A stretch of DNA of 64,000 bases, taken from Microbacterium sp. BLY. GTDB lineage: Bacteria > Actinomycetota > Actinomycetes > Actinomycetales > Microbacteriaceae. Positions 36,163 to 45,503 of the stretch are shown here, piece by piece (the first letter of the stretch is position 1; each line of letters starts with the position of its first letter). The stretch covers positions 62,001 through 126,000 of the forward strand of contig NZ_JAGKSR010000002.1 of assembly GCF_017939615.1 (NCBI RefSeq). Reading direction: 5' to 3'. The position numbers and the translations under genes are program-made. The notes under the pieces are model-generated. The model did not search any database, was not told where the DNA came from, and was given only the letters and a program-made list of their open reading frames with translations.

Positions 36163-37073
36163 CCCTGTTCTCCTCTGTCGATGGTGTAGGCCCCCGAGCG
36201 GTCGAACGAGAGCACGCGCCCCCGGGCGTCCAGGAGGTCGCCGAGCGTTTCCCGGAGGGCGAGCCGCCACCGGGTCGCACGGTCCGGGTCGCTGATCCGC
36301 AGCGCCTCGATGTCGCGGGGGAGGGCGACCCGCACCCGTCGCGCATCGGTGGGGGTCAGCTGCGGGGAGAGGTCGTCGCCCACGGACAGCAGCGGCACCG
36401 CGTCGCGCGCGGCGGGATCCGGAGGACACGGGGTGCCGTCGCTGGCCGCGACGACCCGCGGGTCGCGCAGCGACCAGGTGACGAGCATCCGGTCGGTGTC
36501 GTCCGCGCCGTTGAGGGCGTCGGCCATGTGCCCGTAGAAGTTGCGGTGGTACGAGGTCGGCTCCGCCGCGAGCTTCACGAGGTTGAAATGCGCGTTCCGG
36601 CTGATGAGCGGGTCGAACGTCCAGGAGATCTCGTCGAGCCCCTCCGCGAGCGCCCAGGCGCGCTGATGCACCTTGAGCGCGAATCCGACGCTGCGTCCCC
36701 GCATCCGTCCCGACACGCCGGCGATGTGGCTGTGCAGCGCGCGGCGGCCGGGCGAGGCGAAGAACCCGAAGCAGGCGCCCACGAGCTCCGTGCCGTCGAA
36801 GGCCCCGCCGACGTAGCTGCCCGCCTTGGACAGCGCGCGCAGCGTCTCGACGTTCACGGGCGACGCCTCGCCCTGCTTCGTCCAGATGCTCTGGAACAGC
36901 TCCGAGACCCGCGTGAAGTCGTCGACGTCATCGAGGAGCCGGATCGAGACGCCCGCCGCGGCAGCAGCCCGCGTGGCGCTCACCGCAGCAGCGCTCACCG
37001 CAGCAGCACTCACGCCACCCGTACCCGTACCCGTGCCGGCGCCTGTGCCGGTGTCGGCATCCGCCATGGTCAT
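36159..37073 (-). CDS. GNAT-family acyltransferase, candidate D-amino-acid N-succinyltransferase
   Basis: 304 residues. A ~45-residue N-terminal low-complexity extension (DTGTGAGTGTGTGG, then Ala/Val/Ser repeats) precedes a GNAT fold beginning VSIRLLDDVDDFTRVSELFQ. The acyl-CoA site is near IAGVSGRMRGRSVGFALKVHQ (~125-145). Relatives are annotated as GNAT proteins next to NSAR/MenC; in Geobacillus kaustophilus the equivalent enzyme succinylates D-amino acids. Overlap with the M20 gene upstream and the racemase downstream (4 nt each) supports one pathway. The N-terminal extension is encoded by short DNA repeats and is probably dispensable; an internal start near residue 42 cannot be excluded. 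Confidence 0.8.
   Translation of the reverse strand: MTMADADTGTGAGTGTGTGGVSAAAVSAAAVSATRAAAAAGVSIRLLDDVDDFTRVSELFQSIWTKQGEASPVNVETLRALSKAGSYVGGAFDGTELVGACFGFFASPGRRALHSHIAGVSGRMRGRSVGFALKVHQRAWALAEGLDEISWTFDPLISRNAHFNLVKLAAEPTSYHRNFYGHMADALNGADDTDRMLVTWSLRDPRVVAASDGTPCPPDPAARDAVPLLSVGDDLSPQLTPTDARRVRVALPRDIEALRISDPDRATRWRLALRETLGDLLDARGRVLSFDRSGAYTIDRGEQG
36976..37034. repeat. Short tandem repeats in the 5' end of the GNAT gene
   Basis: A 15-bp unit GCGCTCACCGCAGCA is repeated exactly at 36976-36990 and 36991-37005. ACCCGT then occurs three times (37017-37034), followed by degenerate GCCGGT-like hexamers. All units are multiples of three, so the frame is kept. Confidence 0.85.
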
Positions 37074-38203
37074 CGTCCTTCCCCCGGCGTCGCGGCGGCC
37101 AGCTGCTCCTGCAGCAGCCGTTCCAGGAGCAGCAGGCGCTCCGGGATCAACGCGACCAGTACGTGCTCGTCGTCGGCATGCGCGCCGCCGCCCACGGCGC
37201 CGAGGCCGTCGAGGGTCGGCACGCCGATGCCGGCGGTGAAGTTGCCGTCCGAGGCGCCGCCGACCGCCACCCCGTCGAACGGGGTCAGACCCGCGCTCGC
37301 GGCGATCGCGGAGGCCCGGGCGAACAGCTCCGCCGAGAGGGCCGCCTCGAGCGGGGGCCGGTTCGGGCCGCCCTCGATCCGGACGGTGGCGCCGTCCCGC
37401 CGGGGGGTCAGCGCGTGCAGCGCGGCGTCCACGCGCTGCTGCTCCGCGACGGTCCACGCCCGCACGTCCACCGCGAACTCCGCCGCGGCGGGCACCGTGT
37501 TCGTCGTGGTCCCGGCCGTCAGCAGGGTCGGGGTGACGCTCGTGCCCCGGCCGGGGTCGTCGAGCGCGGCGACCGCGAGGAGCAGCTGCGCCGCCTCCAC
37601 CGCCGCGTTCACGCCCCGCTCCGGCTCCAGCCCCGCATGCGCCGCTCGTCCCGAGACATGCACGCGGTAGAGGGAGACGCCCTTGCGGGCGGTCTTGAGA
37701 TGCCCGCCGTCGGCGGCCGCCTCGAGCACGAAGGCCGCACGGCAGCCCCGCGCCTCGTCCTCGATGAGCTGTCGCGAGCTCGGCGAACCGAGCTCCTCGT
37801 CGCCCGTGAGGAGGATGGTCACCCCGGCACGGTCGGGGAGGGCGGCGACGGCGTGCAGCGCCATCACCACACCGGTCTTCATGTCGAAGCAGCCCGGGCC
37901 GCGCAGCACACCGTCCCCGACCCCGGACGGCAGCCGTCCGAGGGTGCCGATCGGCCAGACGGTGTCGTGGTGCCCGAGCACCAGCACCGCGGCCGGTCCG
38001 TCGCCGAGACGCCACCGCAGGTGGGTGCGTCCGTCGATCACGACCCGCTCGGGGGCGACCCCCAGGAGACGTTCGCCGAGGGCGGCCACGGCGTCGGCGC
38101 TCCGGGCCACCGCGGCGCGGTCGTCGGAGGGCGACTCGCAGGCCACGAGGCGCTCGATGTCGGCCAGGACCACCGCGAGCTCCGGGGCCGCCTGCACCGG
38201 CAT
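37070..38203 (-). CDS. M20 metallopeptidase (carboxypeptidase G2/N-acyl-amino-acid deacylase-like)
   Basis: 377 residues. The zinc site is complete: His-x-Asp in VLGHHDTVWP, bridging Asp in GCFDMKTGV, the Glu-Glu pair in LTGDEELGSPSS, a further acidic residue in VLEAAADGG and His in GGGAHADDEHV near the C-terminus. GRAAHAGLEPERGVNA is the dimerisation-domain motif seen in CPG2-type enzymes. In the proposed pathway it removes the succinyl group from N-succinyl-L-amino acids; general N-acyl-amino-acid or peptide hydrolysis is the alternative. No signal peptide. Its ATG shares one base with the stop of the S9 gene upstream. Confidence 0.88.
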   Translation of the reverse strand: MPVQAAPELAVVLADIERLVACESPSDDRAAVARSADAVAALGERLLGVAPERVVIDGRTHLRWRLGDGPAAVLVLGHHDTVWPIGTLGRLPSGVGDGVLRGPGCFDMKTGVVMALHAVAALPDRAGVTILLTGDEELGSPSSRQLIEDEARGCRAAFVLEAAADGGHLKTARKGVSLYRVHVSGRAAHAGLEPERGVNAAVEAAQLLLAVAALDDPGRGTSVTPTLLTAGTTTNTVPAAAEFAVDVRAWTVAEQQRVDAALHALTPRRDGATVRIEGGPNRPPLEAALSAELFARASAIAASAGLTPFDGVAVGGASDGNFTAGIGVPTLDGLGAVGGGAHADDEHVLVALIPERLLLLERLLQEQLAAATPGEGR

Positions 38204-41200
38204 CACGACACCTTCGGTGCGGCGCGGACGCCGTGGTGCAGGTACTGCTCGCCGGTGGGCAGGGAGTAGAAGACGACGGGATGCCACGCCTGCTCGCCCT
38301 CGGCGCGCATCACGAACTCGTTGCGGCGCACGGGGACGAGGGCGTGCTCCTCCACCGGATCGGGCAGCAGCGCCGCCAGCGGTCCGTTGAGCGTGGTGCG
38401 CATGCGGAGGCCGTCGCCGTCCCGGAAGATCTCGGTGCGGACGCCGGACCGGTCGTACACGCCCTCGAACGCCGAGAAGTCGTCGACGTACGGTTCCGCG
38501 GGCGGGGTGAGGCCGGCGGGCAGGTGGAGGGCGGCGAGCTCCGCGAAGATCTCGTCGAACAGCTCGTCGTACAGGTCACGGGTGTTGCCGCCGTTCGTCA
38601 GCAGCGTGACCGCGATCTGCTCGTCGAGGAGGATCCGCAGGAACGACGACTGCCCGATCGTGTTGCCGTCGTGGCCGATGAGCTTGCGCCCGTCCCAGTC
38701 GAAGAGGATCCAGCCGATGCCCCAGCTGTCACCGAGGGAGTACGGGTCGGGCACGTCCACCTCGTGCTGCTGCATGCGGCGCACGCTCTCCTCCGACAGC
38801 ACCCGCGTGCCGTCGGCGGCGAGGCCGTTCTCGAGGTGCATGCGGGCGAAGGCGAGCACGTCGGCCGTCGTGGAGTTGATGAGCCCGGCCGGCCCCATCG
38901 ACCGCGGCAGCATCCATGCCGGGGCGAGCACGGGGCCGTCGTCGCCGATCTCCGTATGCCCGGTGGCGGTGCGGAACATGACCGCCTCCTCCGGCAGCGT
39001 GCAGGAGTGGGTGAGGCCGAGCGGTTCGTAGAGCAGGTCGCGCATGGCCTGGTCCCACGTCGTGCCGGTGATCTTCTCCATCACCCGACCGGCGAGGACG
39101 AAGCCCGCGTTGCAGTACGACATCGTGGCCCCGAGGGGGTGGTTCTGTGCGACGCCGTCCAGGTGGGCGACGTACTTCTCCAGGGTGTCGTCGCCGCGGC
39201 CGGTGTCGGTGAACACGTCGCCGTCGATGCCGCTGGTGTGACTGAGCAGGTGCCGCATCGTGACGGTGCGGGTGACCTCCGGGTCCGAGGAGGCGAACTC
39301 CGGCACGTACTCGACGATCGGGGTGTCGAGGTCGAGCCGGCCCTGGTCGACGAGGCGCATGAGCGCGGAGGCGGTCCACACCTTGCCCATCGATCCGATC
39401 TGGAACAGCGAGTCGTCGGTCGTCTCGATGCCGGTGCGCACGTTGAGGATGCCGTGGTGGGCGTACACCGGCTCCTCGCCCAGGCGGAGGATGCCCAGCG
39501 TCGCGCCGGGCACCTTGTGCGCGGCGGCCAGCGCGCTCAGCCGCTGCTGCCAGTGCCGGGCGTCCAGCCGCGGTCGGATGGGCTTTCCGGCGGCGGGCGC
39601 GTACTGCTCGACCCAGTCGATCACCCGCTGGGAGTAGTCGGCCCGATGCGAGGGCGGCCCCGACAGGAGGAACAGGTGCGACCCTCCCGGGTAGAGCACC
39701 ATGCGGGTGGGGACGCCGCGCTCGCGCAGCGCCGTGAACCACTGCTCCGCCTGACCGACGGGGCAGCGGTCGTCCGCGGCGCCCTGCAGGATCAGCGTCG
39801 GCGTCTGCACGCGGTCCACGTGCGTGTAGGGGGACTGGGCGGCGAGCTTCTCCCGGTCGCGCCAGGGGAGCCCGCCGTTCTCCTTGGCGGAGAGATAGTG
39901 GCCGTAGTCGGACGTGCCGCCCATCGAGAGCAGGTCCGTGACGACGCCGCCGGCGACCGCGGCCGCGAAGCGGTCGTCGCGCGAGGTGAGGAAGCAGGTC
40001 ATGAACCCGCCGTAGCTGTAGCCGGTCACCGCCAGGCGCGCCGGGTCGGCGACGCCCTCGGCGACCAGCTCGTCGATCGGCTCCAGGAAGTCCTTGGCGT
40101 CGCTGACGCCCCAGCCGCCGGAGACCGCGGAGAAGAACGCGTCGCCGTACCCGTCGCTGCCGCGGGGGTTGAGGGTGAGGATCGCCCAGCCGCGCTGCGC
40201 GAGGATCTGGTGGTACGGGTGGATGAGGTCCGCGGCGCCGTTCCAGGCGTTGTGCGGGCCGCCGTGCACGTCGAGCAGCAGCGGCAGCGGCCCCTCGGCG
40301 GCGGGGTCGCGCCGCAGCCAGCCTGTGACGACGGTGCCGTCCGAGATCGTGAACCGGCGCTCCTCGGCGGGGAGGAGGGCGAGCTCGGGGGTGCCGTACT
40401 CCGTGCGCACCGCGGTCGTGCCGTCCGTGAGGTCGAGCACCGCGACGTCGCCGAAGGAGTCGGGGGTGGCGAGCACGACGGCCGCGGTGCTGCCGGCGAC
40501 GGACAGCCCCGAGACGTTCGCCGTCCCGGCGAGCAGCGGCTCGGGGGCGCCACCGTCGAGGGAGACGGCGTACACGTGCGAGGAGCCGTTGTCGCGGAGG
40601 CAGAAGACGAGCCGTCCGTCCGCGGCGAACTGCGGCATGCCGCCGGGATAGCCGGGGCCGCCGGGCATGACGTTCCGGTCCGCCGCCGCGGTGAGGTTCC
40701 GCGGTGCGCCGCCGCCGTCCGCGGGGAACAGCAGCAGGTCGGCGTTCCCGACCTCCGTGTCCAGGCGTCCCGCCGCGATCACCTGCGCGCCGTCCGGCGT
40801 CCATCCGACGGCGGCGGCCTGCACGTCCGGCGGGCTCACGCGCACGGGGGCGCGGTTCGGGTCGGTCGCGGAGGCGACGAACACGGGGATGCGCATCGTG
40901 AGGTCGGCGTCGTCCTCGTCGGCAGTGGAGAACGCGAGGCGGGTGCCGTCCGGCGACCAGAACGGGTCGGAGGCGTGGGCACGCCCTCGGGTGAGGACCG
41001 TGACGGCGCCGGAGTCGACGTCCACGACGTGGAGCTGCTGCACGAGCGTGCCCAGCACACCGGCCCCGTCGGCCTTGTAGCCGAGCCGGTCCGTCGCGGT
41101 GGGCGCCGAGCGGCGGGCGAGGATCGTCGCCGTGTCGTCACCGGGGAGCGCCGCGGTGTCCACGGGGGCGGTGAAGGCCAGGCGGGTGCCGTCGGGGCTC

Positions 41201-41538
41201 CACGCGGGCGCGCCCGCTCCCAACGGCAGGCTCGTGAGTGCGCGCGCCTCGCCGCCGGACGCGGGGAGGAGCCACACCTGCGCCGGGCCGTCCTCGGCGC
41301 GGAGGAAGGCGAGCTGCGTACCGTCCGGACTCCACACCGGCGTGGAGTCGGCCGAGCCCTGGGTGAGGGGCACCGGGGTGCCGCCGGCGGCCGGCACCTG
41401 CCACAGCGCGCGGGTCTCGCGGTCTTCCTCCCGGTCGTTGCCGCGCAGCGCGTACACGATGCGACTGCCATCGGGGGAGAGCGCCGGTTGCTCCGGGGTG
41501 CGGAGGGCGAGCAGGTCGTCGACGGTGACGTGGGTCAT
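38203..41538 (-). CDS. Fusion protein: S9 prolyl-oligopeptidase-type peptidase plus beta-lactamase-fold serine hydrolase
   Basis: 1,111 residues. Residues ~10-370 are a TolB/WD40-like propeller (repeated WSPDGT motifs). Residues ~390-640 form the S9 alpha/beta-hydrolase: Ser in TGYSYGGFMT (~508), Asp in GAADDRCPVGQAEQWF, His in YPGGSHLFL. Residues ~660-1100 are a class C beta-lactamase-fold domain: S-x-x-K in IGSMGKVW (~715), Y-C-N in MSYCNAGFVLAG, H-x-G in IGHDGNTIGQ, then a lipocalin-like tail. The tail and second domain resemble the separate protein at 48219-49607. Each part is normally a stand-alone protein. No signal peptide, so it is cytoplasmic. It probably combines an oligopeptidase with a D-aminopeptidase-like or amide hydrolase activity. 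It is 19 nt downstream of oppF. Confidence 0.9.
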   Translation of the reverse strand: MTHVTVDDLLALRTPEQPALSPDGSRIVYALRGNDREEDRETRALWQVPAAGGTPVPLTQGSADSTPVWSPDGTQLAFLRAEDGPAQVWLLPASGGEARALTSLPLGAGAPAWSPDGTRLAFTAPVDTAALPGDDTATILARRSAPTATDRLGYKADGAGVLGTLVQQLHVVDVDSGAVTVLTRGRAHASDPFWSPDGTRLAFSTADEDDADLTMRIPVFVASATDPNRAPVRVSPPDVQAAAVGWTPDGAQVIAAGRLDTEVGNADLLLFPADGGGAPRNLTAAADRNVMPGGPGYPGGMPQFAADGRLVFCLRDNGSSHVYAVSLDGGAPEPLLAGTANVSGLSVAGSTAAVVLATPDSFGDVAVLDLTDGTTAVRTEYGTPELALLPAEERRFTISDGTVVTGWLRRDPAAEGPLPLLLDVHGGPHNAWNGAADLIHPYHQILAQRGWAILTLNPRGSDGYGDAFFSAVSGGWGVSDAKDFLEPIDELVAEGVADPARLAVTGYSYGGFMTCFLTSRDDRFAAAVAGGVVTDLLSMGGTSDYGHYLSAKENGGLPWRDREKLAAQSPYTHVDRVQTPTLILQGAADDRCPVGQAEQWFTALRERGVPTRMVLYPGGSHLFLLSGPPSHRADYSQRVIDWVEQYAPAAGKPIRPRLDARHWQQRLSALAAAHKVPGATLGILRLGEEPVYAHHGILNVRTGIETTDDSLFQIGSMGKVWTASALMRLVDQGRLDLDTPIVEYVPEFASSDPEVTRTVTMRHLLSHTSGIDGDVFTDTGRGDDTLEKYVAHLDGVAQNHPLGATMSYCNAGFVLAGRVMEKITGTTWDQAMRDLLYEPLGLTHSCTLPEEAVMFRTATGHTEIGDDGPVLAPAWMLPRSMGPAGLINSTTADVLAFARMHLENGLAADGTRVLSEESVRRMQQHEVDVPDPYSLGDSWGIGWILFDWDGRKLIGHDGNTIGQSSFLRILLDEQIAVTLLTNGGNTRDLYDELFDEIFAELAALHLPAGLTPPAEPYVDDFSAFEGVYDRSGVRTEIFRDGDGLRMRTTLNGPLAALLPDPVEEHALVPVRRNEFVMRAEGEQAWHPVVFYSLPTGEQYLHHGVRAAPKVS

Positions 41539-41557
41539 GAGGACTCCAATCCGATGG

Positions 41558-42577
41558 TCAGTTCAGCGTGTCGGCTGCGGGCGCTGCCGGTGTTGTGGCG
41601 GCGACCGAAAGCAGGACCGCGCTTTGGGGCGGCGGCACAGATCCGGCGAAGTGGCAGGCCGCACCGATCGGACCCGTGGGACGGGCGGGCTCCGTCTGCA
41701 CGCAGATCTGCCGGTCGGGGCGGGAGACGGGGCCGATGGGGCACCGCGGGTGGAAGCGGCACCCGGCGGGCGGCGCGTGCGGGTCGGCGGGCTCCACGGC
41801 GATCGGGGCGAGCGGGTCGACCGCCAGCAGGTCGCCGTGGCGGGTGGGGGCGGCCTGCAGCAGCTCGCGCGTGTAGGGGTGCTGCGGGTCGGCGAGCACC
41901 TGCGCGGTGGGGCCGACCTCGACGATCCGGCCGAGGTACATCACGGCGATGTGGTCGCTGAGGTAGCGCACGACGGAGAGGTTGTGGGAGATGAAGAGCA
42001 TCGTGAGGTCGAGCTCGGCCCGGAGGTCCCGGACGAGGTTCAGCACGGACCCCTGCACGGACACGTCCAGCGCGGACGTGATCTCGTCGGCGATGACGAC
42101 CTCGGGACGGGCGGCGAGCGCCCGGGCGAGGGCGATCCGCTGCCGTTGTCCTCCGGAGAGGGCGGCGGGGAGGGCCTCGGCCCGGTCGGCGTCGAGGCTC
42201 ACGAGATCGAGCAGCCGGGCGACCTCGGCGCGGCGGGCCCGGCCCCCTCGGAGGTCGCGGGGCAGCGCCTCGGCGATCGACTCGCCGATCGTCATCCGCG
42301 GGTCGAGCGAGGAGAACGGGTCCTGGAACACCATCTGGATGGGACGACGGCGACGGAAGGAGCGCACGTCCACGCCGTCGAGCGTGATGGCGCCCTCGCT
42401 GATCGGTGCGAGGCCGATGGCGGCGCGCGCGAGGGTCGACTTGCCCGAGCCGGATTCGCCGACCAGGCCGACGACGGAACCGGAGGGCACGGTCAGCGTC
42501 GCGTCGTCCACGGCGGTGAGTCCGGAACGGTGCGAGCCGTAGCGCACGCTCACGTGGTCGAAGCGCAGTTCGCTCAT
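41558..42577 (-). CDS. Oligopeptide ABC transporter ATPase (OppF/DppF type)
   Basis: 339 residues. Walker A GESGSGKST (~38), Q-loop MVFQDPFSSLDP, signature LSGGQRQRIALARAL and Walker B VVIADEITSALD are intact. The C-terminal oligopeptide-type Cys cluster (GCRFHPRCPIG ... CVQTEP ... ACHF) is present. A low-complexity Ala/Pro tail follows. The ATG at 42577 overlaps the stop of the permease-ATPase fusion by 4 nt. Confidence 0.93.
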   Translation of the reverse strand: MSELRFDHVSVRYGSHRSGLTAVDDATLTVPSGSVVGLVGESGSGKSTLARAAIGLAPISEGAITLDGVDVRSFRRRRPIQMVFQDPFSSLDPRMTIGESIAEALPRDLRGGRARRAEVARLLDLVSLDADRAEALPAALSGGQRQRIALARALAARPEVVIADEITSALDVSVQGSVLNLVRDLRAELDLTMLFISHNLSVVRYLSDHIAVMYLGRIVEVGPTAQVLADPQHPYTRELLQAAPTRHGDLLAVDPLAPIAVEPADPHAPPAGCRFHPRCPIGPVSRPDRQICVQTEPARPTGPIGAACHFAGSVPPPQSAVLLSVAATTPAAPAADTLN

Positions 42578-44496
42578 CGGACGGCCTCCTCTTCGCGCTG
42601 CGATGCGGTGGTCGCGGTCACCGGGTGCCAGCACGCGACCCGGCGGCCGGCGTCGTCGGCGACGAGCGCGGGGTCCTTCTCGCGGCAGACGTCGGTCGCG
42701 AGCGGGCAGCGGTCGGCGTAGGCGCAACCGGCGGGGAACGCGCCCGGTGCCGGCGGGCGCCCGGGGATCGTCCGCAGCGGGACGCTCCGGTCGGTGTCCA
42801 GCTCCGGGACGACCTCCAGCAGGGCCCGGGTGTACGGGTGCCGCGCGGCCGTGTGCAGGTCGGCGGCGGGGAGGTCCTCGACGATGCGGCCGGCGTACAT
42901 CACGAGCACGCGGTCACAGGTCTGGGAGACCACGGCGATGTCGTGGCTGATGAGGAGGATCGCCGCGTCGGTGTCGCGCCGGACTCCGGCCAGCAGCTGC
43001 AGCACCTGTCGCTGCACCGTGACGTCGAGGGCCGTCGTCGGCTCGTCCGCGATGATGAGGCGCGGGTGGTTCATCAGCCCCATCGCGATCATGGCGCGCT
43101 GGCGCATGCCGCCGGAGAACTCGTGCGGGTACTGGTGGGCGCGCCGGGCCGCGGCGGGCACCCGCACGGACTGCAGACGTTCGACCGCCCGCTCCATGGC
43201 GGCGCGGCGGGTGATGTCCTGATGCTCGGAGGCGGCCTCGGCGAGCTGCGAGCCGATGCGGCGCGTCGGGTTGAACGAGGTCATGGGGTCCTGGAACACC
43301 ATCGCCAACGAGGTGCCCAGCAGCGGTCGCAGGGCGCGCTCCGCGGTGGTGAGCACCGGGACGCCGCAGAAGTCGAGCCGGGCCGCGGACACGTGTCCCG
43401 GCTGTTCGATGAGGCGGGCGACGGCGAGTGCGGTGAGGCTCTTCCCGGAGCCGGATTCGCCGACCACCCCGATCGCCTCCCCGCGGCCGACGCTGAAGGA
43501 CACCCCGCGGACGGGGGTGACCCAGCCGTCGGCGGTGGGGAAGGAGACGCGCAGGTCGTCGACAAGGAGCACCACGTCGTCGCCGCCGACCTGCGCGGGC
43601 ACGGTGTCGGTCTCGCGCGGCGCGGACTGCGCGACCGCGGGAAGCCGCCGGCGGCGGCGACCCGAGCGTCCGCCGAGCGCCGCGGCCGCGGTCTCGCCCA
43701 GGAGGTTGAAGGCGAGGCCGGCGATGATCACGGCCACCGCGGGACCGAGGGCCGCGGCGGGATTGAGGTAGATGCGGTTGAGGCCCTCCCCGAGCAGGCG
43801 GCCCCAGTCGTATTCGGGCACCTGGACGCCGAGTCCGAGGAACGACAGCCCCGCGAATGCGAGGAGCGCGGAGCCGGCGGCGACGGTGGCGTTGACGATC
43901 AGCGGCTCGCCGATGTTCGGCAGGATGTGGCGGAACAGGATGCGGAACCGCGACACTCCCGCGACCTGGGCGGCGGCGATGAAGTCGCGTCCCGCGATCG
44001 CGGCCGACAGCGTCTGCGTCAGGCGGGCGAACTGCGGCGCCATCGCGAAGCCGATCGCGAGGACCGATCCGGTGGTGCCGACGCCGAAGATCACGGCGAA
44101 GAACAGGGCGAGCAGCAGACCGGGGAAGGCGACGGCGATGTTGACGAATCCCGCGATGGGGCGCCCGGCCCAGCGGGGGAGGACGGAGGGGGCCATGCCG
44201 AGCAGCGCCCCGGCGATCACGCCGATGAGGACGGCGATGACGGCAAGGACCACGGAGAGGCGCGTGGCGACGAGCACGCGGGCGAGCACGTCGCGGCCGA
44301 GCGTGTCGGTGCCGAGCAGATGGGCGGCGCTCGGTCCCTGCGTGATGGCGGTCGGGTCGACCTGTTCGGCCTGCGTCCCCCAGATGACCGGTCCGAGGAT
44401 CGCGGTGAGCGCGACGAGGGTCATGAGGGTGAGGGCGGTGGCGCCGAGCGGGGAACGGACGATCGCCCCCCAGGCGCGTCGGGTGTTCGTCATCAT
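42574..44496 (-). CDS. Fused ABC permease-ATPase (OppC-OppD type)
   Basis: 640 residues. Residues ~1-285 are an OppC-type permease (HLLGTDTLGRDVLARVLVATR; coupling loop AAQVAGVSRFRILFRHILPN). A basic linker (SGRRRRRLPAVAQ) connects to an OppD-type ATPase (~315-640): GESGSGKSL, FSGGMRQRAMIAMGL, LIIADEPTTALD and the Cys-rich C-terminus GCAYADRCPLATDVC. Permease-ATPase fusions of this kind occur in actinobacteria. Two adjacent ATGs are possible: 44496 gives the ATGA overlap with oppB, 44493 gives better spacing to GGAGG. Confidence 0.9.
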   Translation of the reverse strand: MMTNTRRAWGAIVRSPLGATALTLMTLVALTAILGPVIWGTQAEQVDPTAITQGPSAAHLLGTDTLGRDVLARVLVATRLSVVLAVIAVLIGVIAGALLGMAPSVLPRWAGRPIAGFVNIAVAFPGLLLALFFAVIFGVGTTGSVLAIGFAMAPQFARLTQTLSAAIAGRDFIAAAQVAGVSRFRILFRHILPNIGEPLIVNATVAAGSALLAFAGLSFLGLGVQVPEYDWGRLLGEGLNRIYLNPAAALGPAVAVIIAGLAFNLLGETAAAALGGRSGRRRRRLPAVAQSAPRETDTVPAQVGGDDVVLLVDDLRVSFPTADGWVTPVRGVSFSVGRGEAIGVVGESGSGKSLTALAVARLIEQPGHVSAARLDFCGVPVLTTAERALRPLLGTSLAMVFQDPMTSFNPTRRIGSQLAEAASEHQDITRRAAMERAVERLQSVRVPAAARRAHQYPHEFSGGMRQRAMIAMGLMNHPRLIIADEPTTALDVTVQRQVLQLLAGVRRDTDAAILLISHDIAVVSQTCDRVLVMYAGRIVEDLPAADLHTAARHPYTRALLEVVPELDTDRSVPLRTIPGRPPAPGAFPAGCAYADRCPLATDVCREKDPALVADDAGRRVACWHPVTATTASQREEEAVR

Positions 44497-45491
44497 GCCT
44501 CCCTGATGGTCGAGCGCGGATCGAGGAGGGCGAGCACCACGTCGATGACGAGGTTCACCAGCAGGACGCCGATGCCGTACACGAGCACGATGCCCTGCAC
44601 GACGGAGTAGTCCTTGGTCAGGATGGACTGCACGATCATGGTGCCCAGGCCCGGCCACGCGAAGACGTTCTCCACGAGGACGGTGCCGGCGACCATGCCC
44701 GTCAGCAGCAGACCGGTGAGGGTGAGGGTGGCCGTCATGGCGTTGGGGACGGCGTGCCGGGCGTAGATGCGACGCGGCGCGAGCCGCTTGGCACGGGCGG
44801 TGCGGATGAAGTCCTGTCCGAGCACCGAGAGCACCTCGACCCGGATGATCCGGGAGAAGACCGCGATCGGTCCGACCGCGAGCGCGAGCACGGGGAGCAC
44901 GAGGGCGAACGGGGCGGTGTTGCCCGCGACGGGGAACCAGCCGAGGGAGACCGCGAAGACGTAGACGAGGCCCACCGCGAGGAGGAACTCGGGGATCGCG
45001 GCGAGGATCACCGTGACGGTGGCGAAGCCCAGTTCGAGGCCGCGCCGGCGGCCGCCGCGGGTGGCGACGGCCATGGTGACACCCAGCGGCACCGACACCA
45101 GCAGCACCAGCAGCACCGCGAGCAGCGCGAGCTGGAGCGTGGCGGGGAGCCGGGTCGCGATCAGCTCGGAGACGGGCTGGCTCGTGATCATCGACGTTCC
45201 CATGTCGCCGGTGAAGAGCCCGCCGATGTACCGGAAGTACTGCACGAGCAGCGGCTGGTCGAGTCCGAGCGCGGCGCGTCGGGACTCCACGAGCTCCGCC
45301 GGGGCGTTCATCCCGAGAGCGGCCCGGACGGGGTCGCCCGGGACGAGGTGGATCATGAGGAAGGCCGCCGTGACCAGCACCCACACCGAGAGGACGAACT
45401 GTCCGCCGCGGCGGAGGAGGAACGACACCCAGGGGTTGTCCTTCCGGGCCGATCTGATCAGGATCGCCTGCGTGGCGGTGGTGCTGGCCAT
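44493..45491 (-). CDS. Oligopeptide ABC transporter permease (OppB/DppB type)
   Basis: 332 residues, ~6 helices. LVTAAFLMIHLVPGDPVRAALG is the DppB-like first periplasmic segment, and the coupling loop lies in GQDFIRTARAKRLAPRRIYARHAVPN. It begins 12 nt after the binding-protein gene and pairs with the OppC half of the fusion protein. Confidence 0.93.
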   Translation of the reverse strand: MASTTATQAILIRSARKDNPWVSFLLRRGGQFVLSVWVLVTAAFLMIHLVPGDPVRAALGMNAPAELVESRRAALGLDQPLLVQYFRYIGGLFTGDMGTSMITSQPVSELIATRLPATLQLALLAVLLVLLVSVPLGVTMAVATRGGRRRGLELGFATVTVILAAIPEFLLAVGLVYVFAVSLGWFPVAGNTAPFALVLPVLALAVGPIAVFSRIIRVEVLSVLGQDFIRTARAKRLAPRRIYARHAVPNAMTATLTLTGLLLTGMVAGTVLVENVFAWPGLGTMIVQSILTKDYSVVQGIVLVYGIGVLLVNLVIDVVLALLDPRSTIREA

Positions 45492-45503
45492 CGGCTGCCT
45501 CCG

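Noticed and set aside
38233..41961. Open frame of >1,200 codons opposite the S9/beta-lactamase fusion
   Set aside because: Composition typical of an antisense shadow (Val/Arg/Gly/His). The minus strand has intact S9 and beta-lactamase motifs and operon overlaps.
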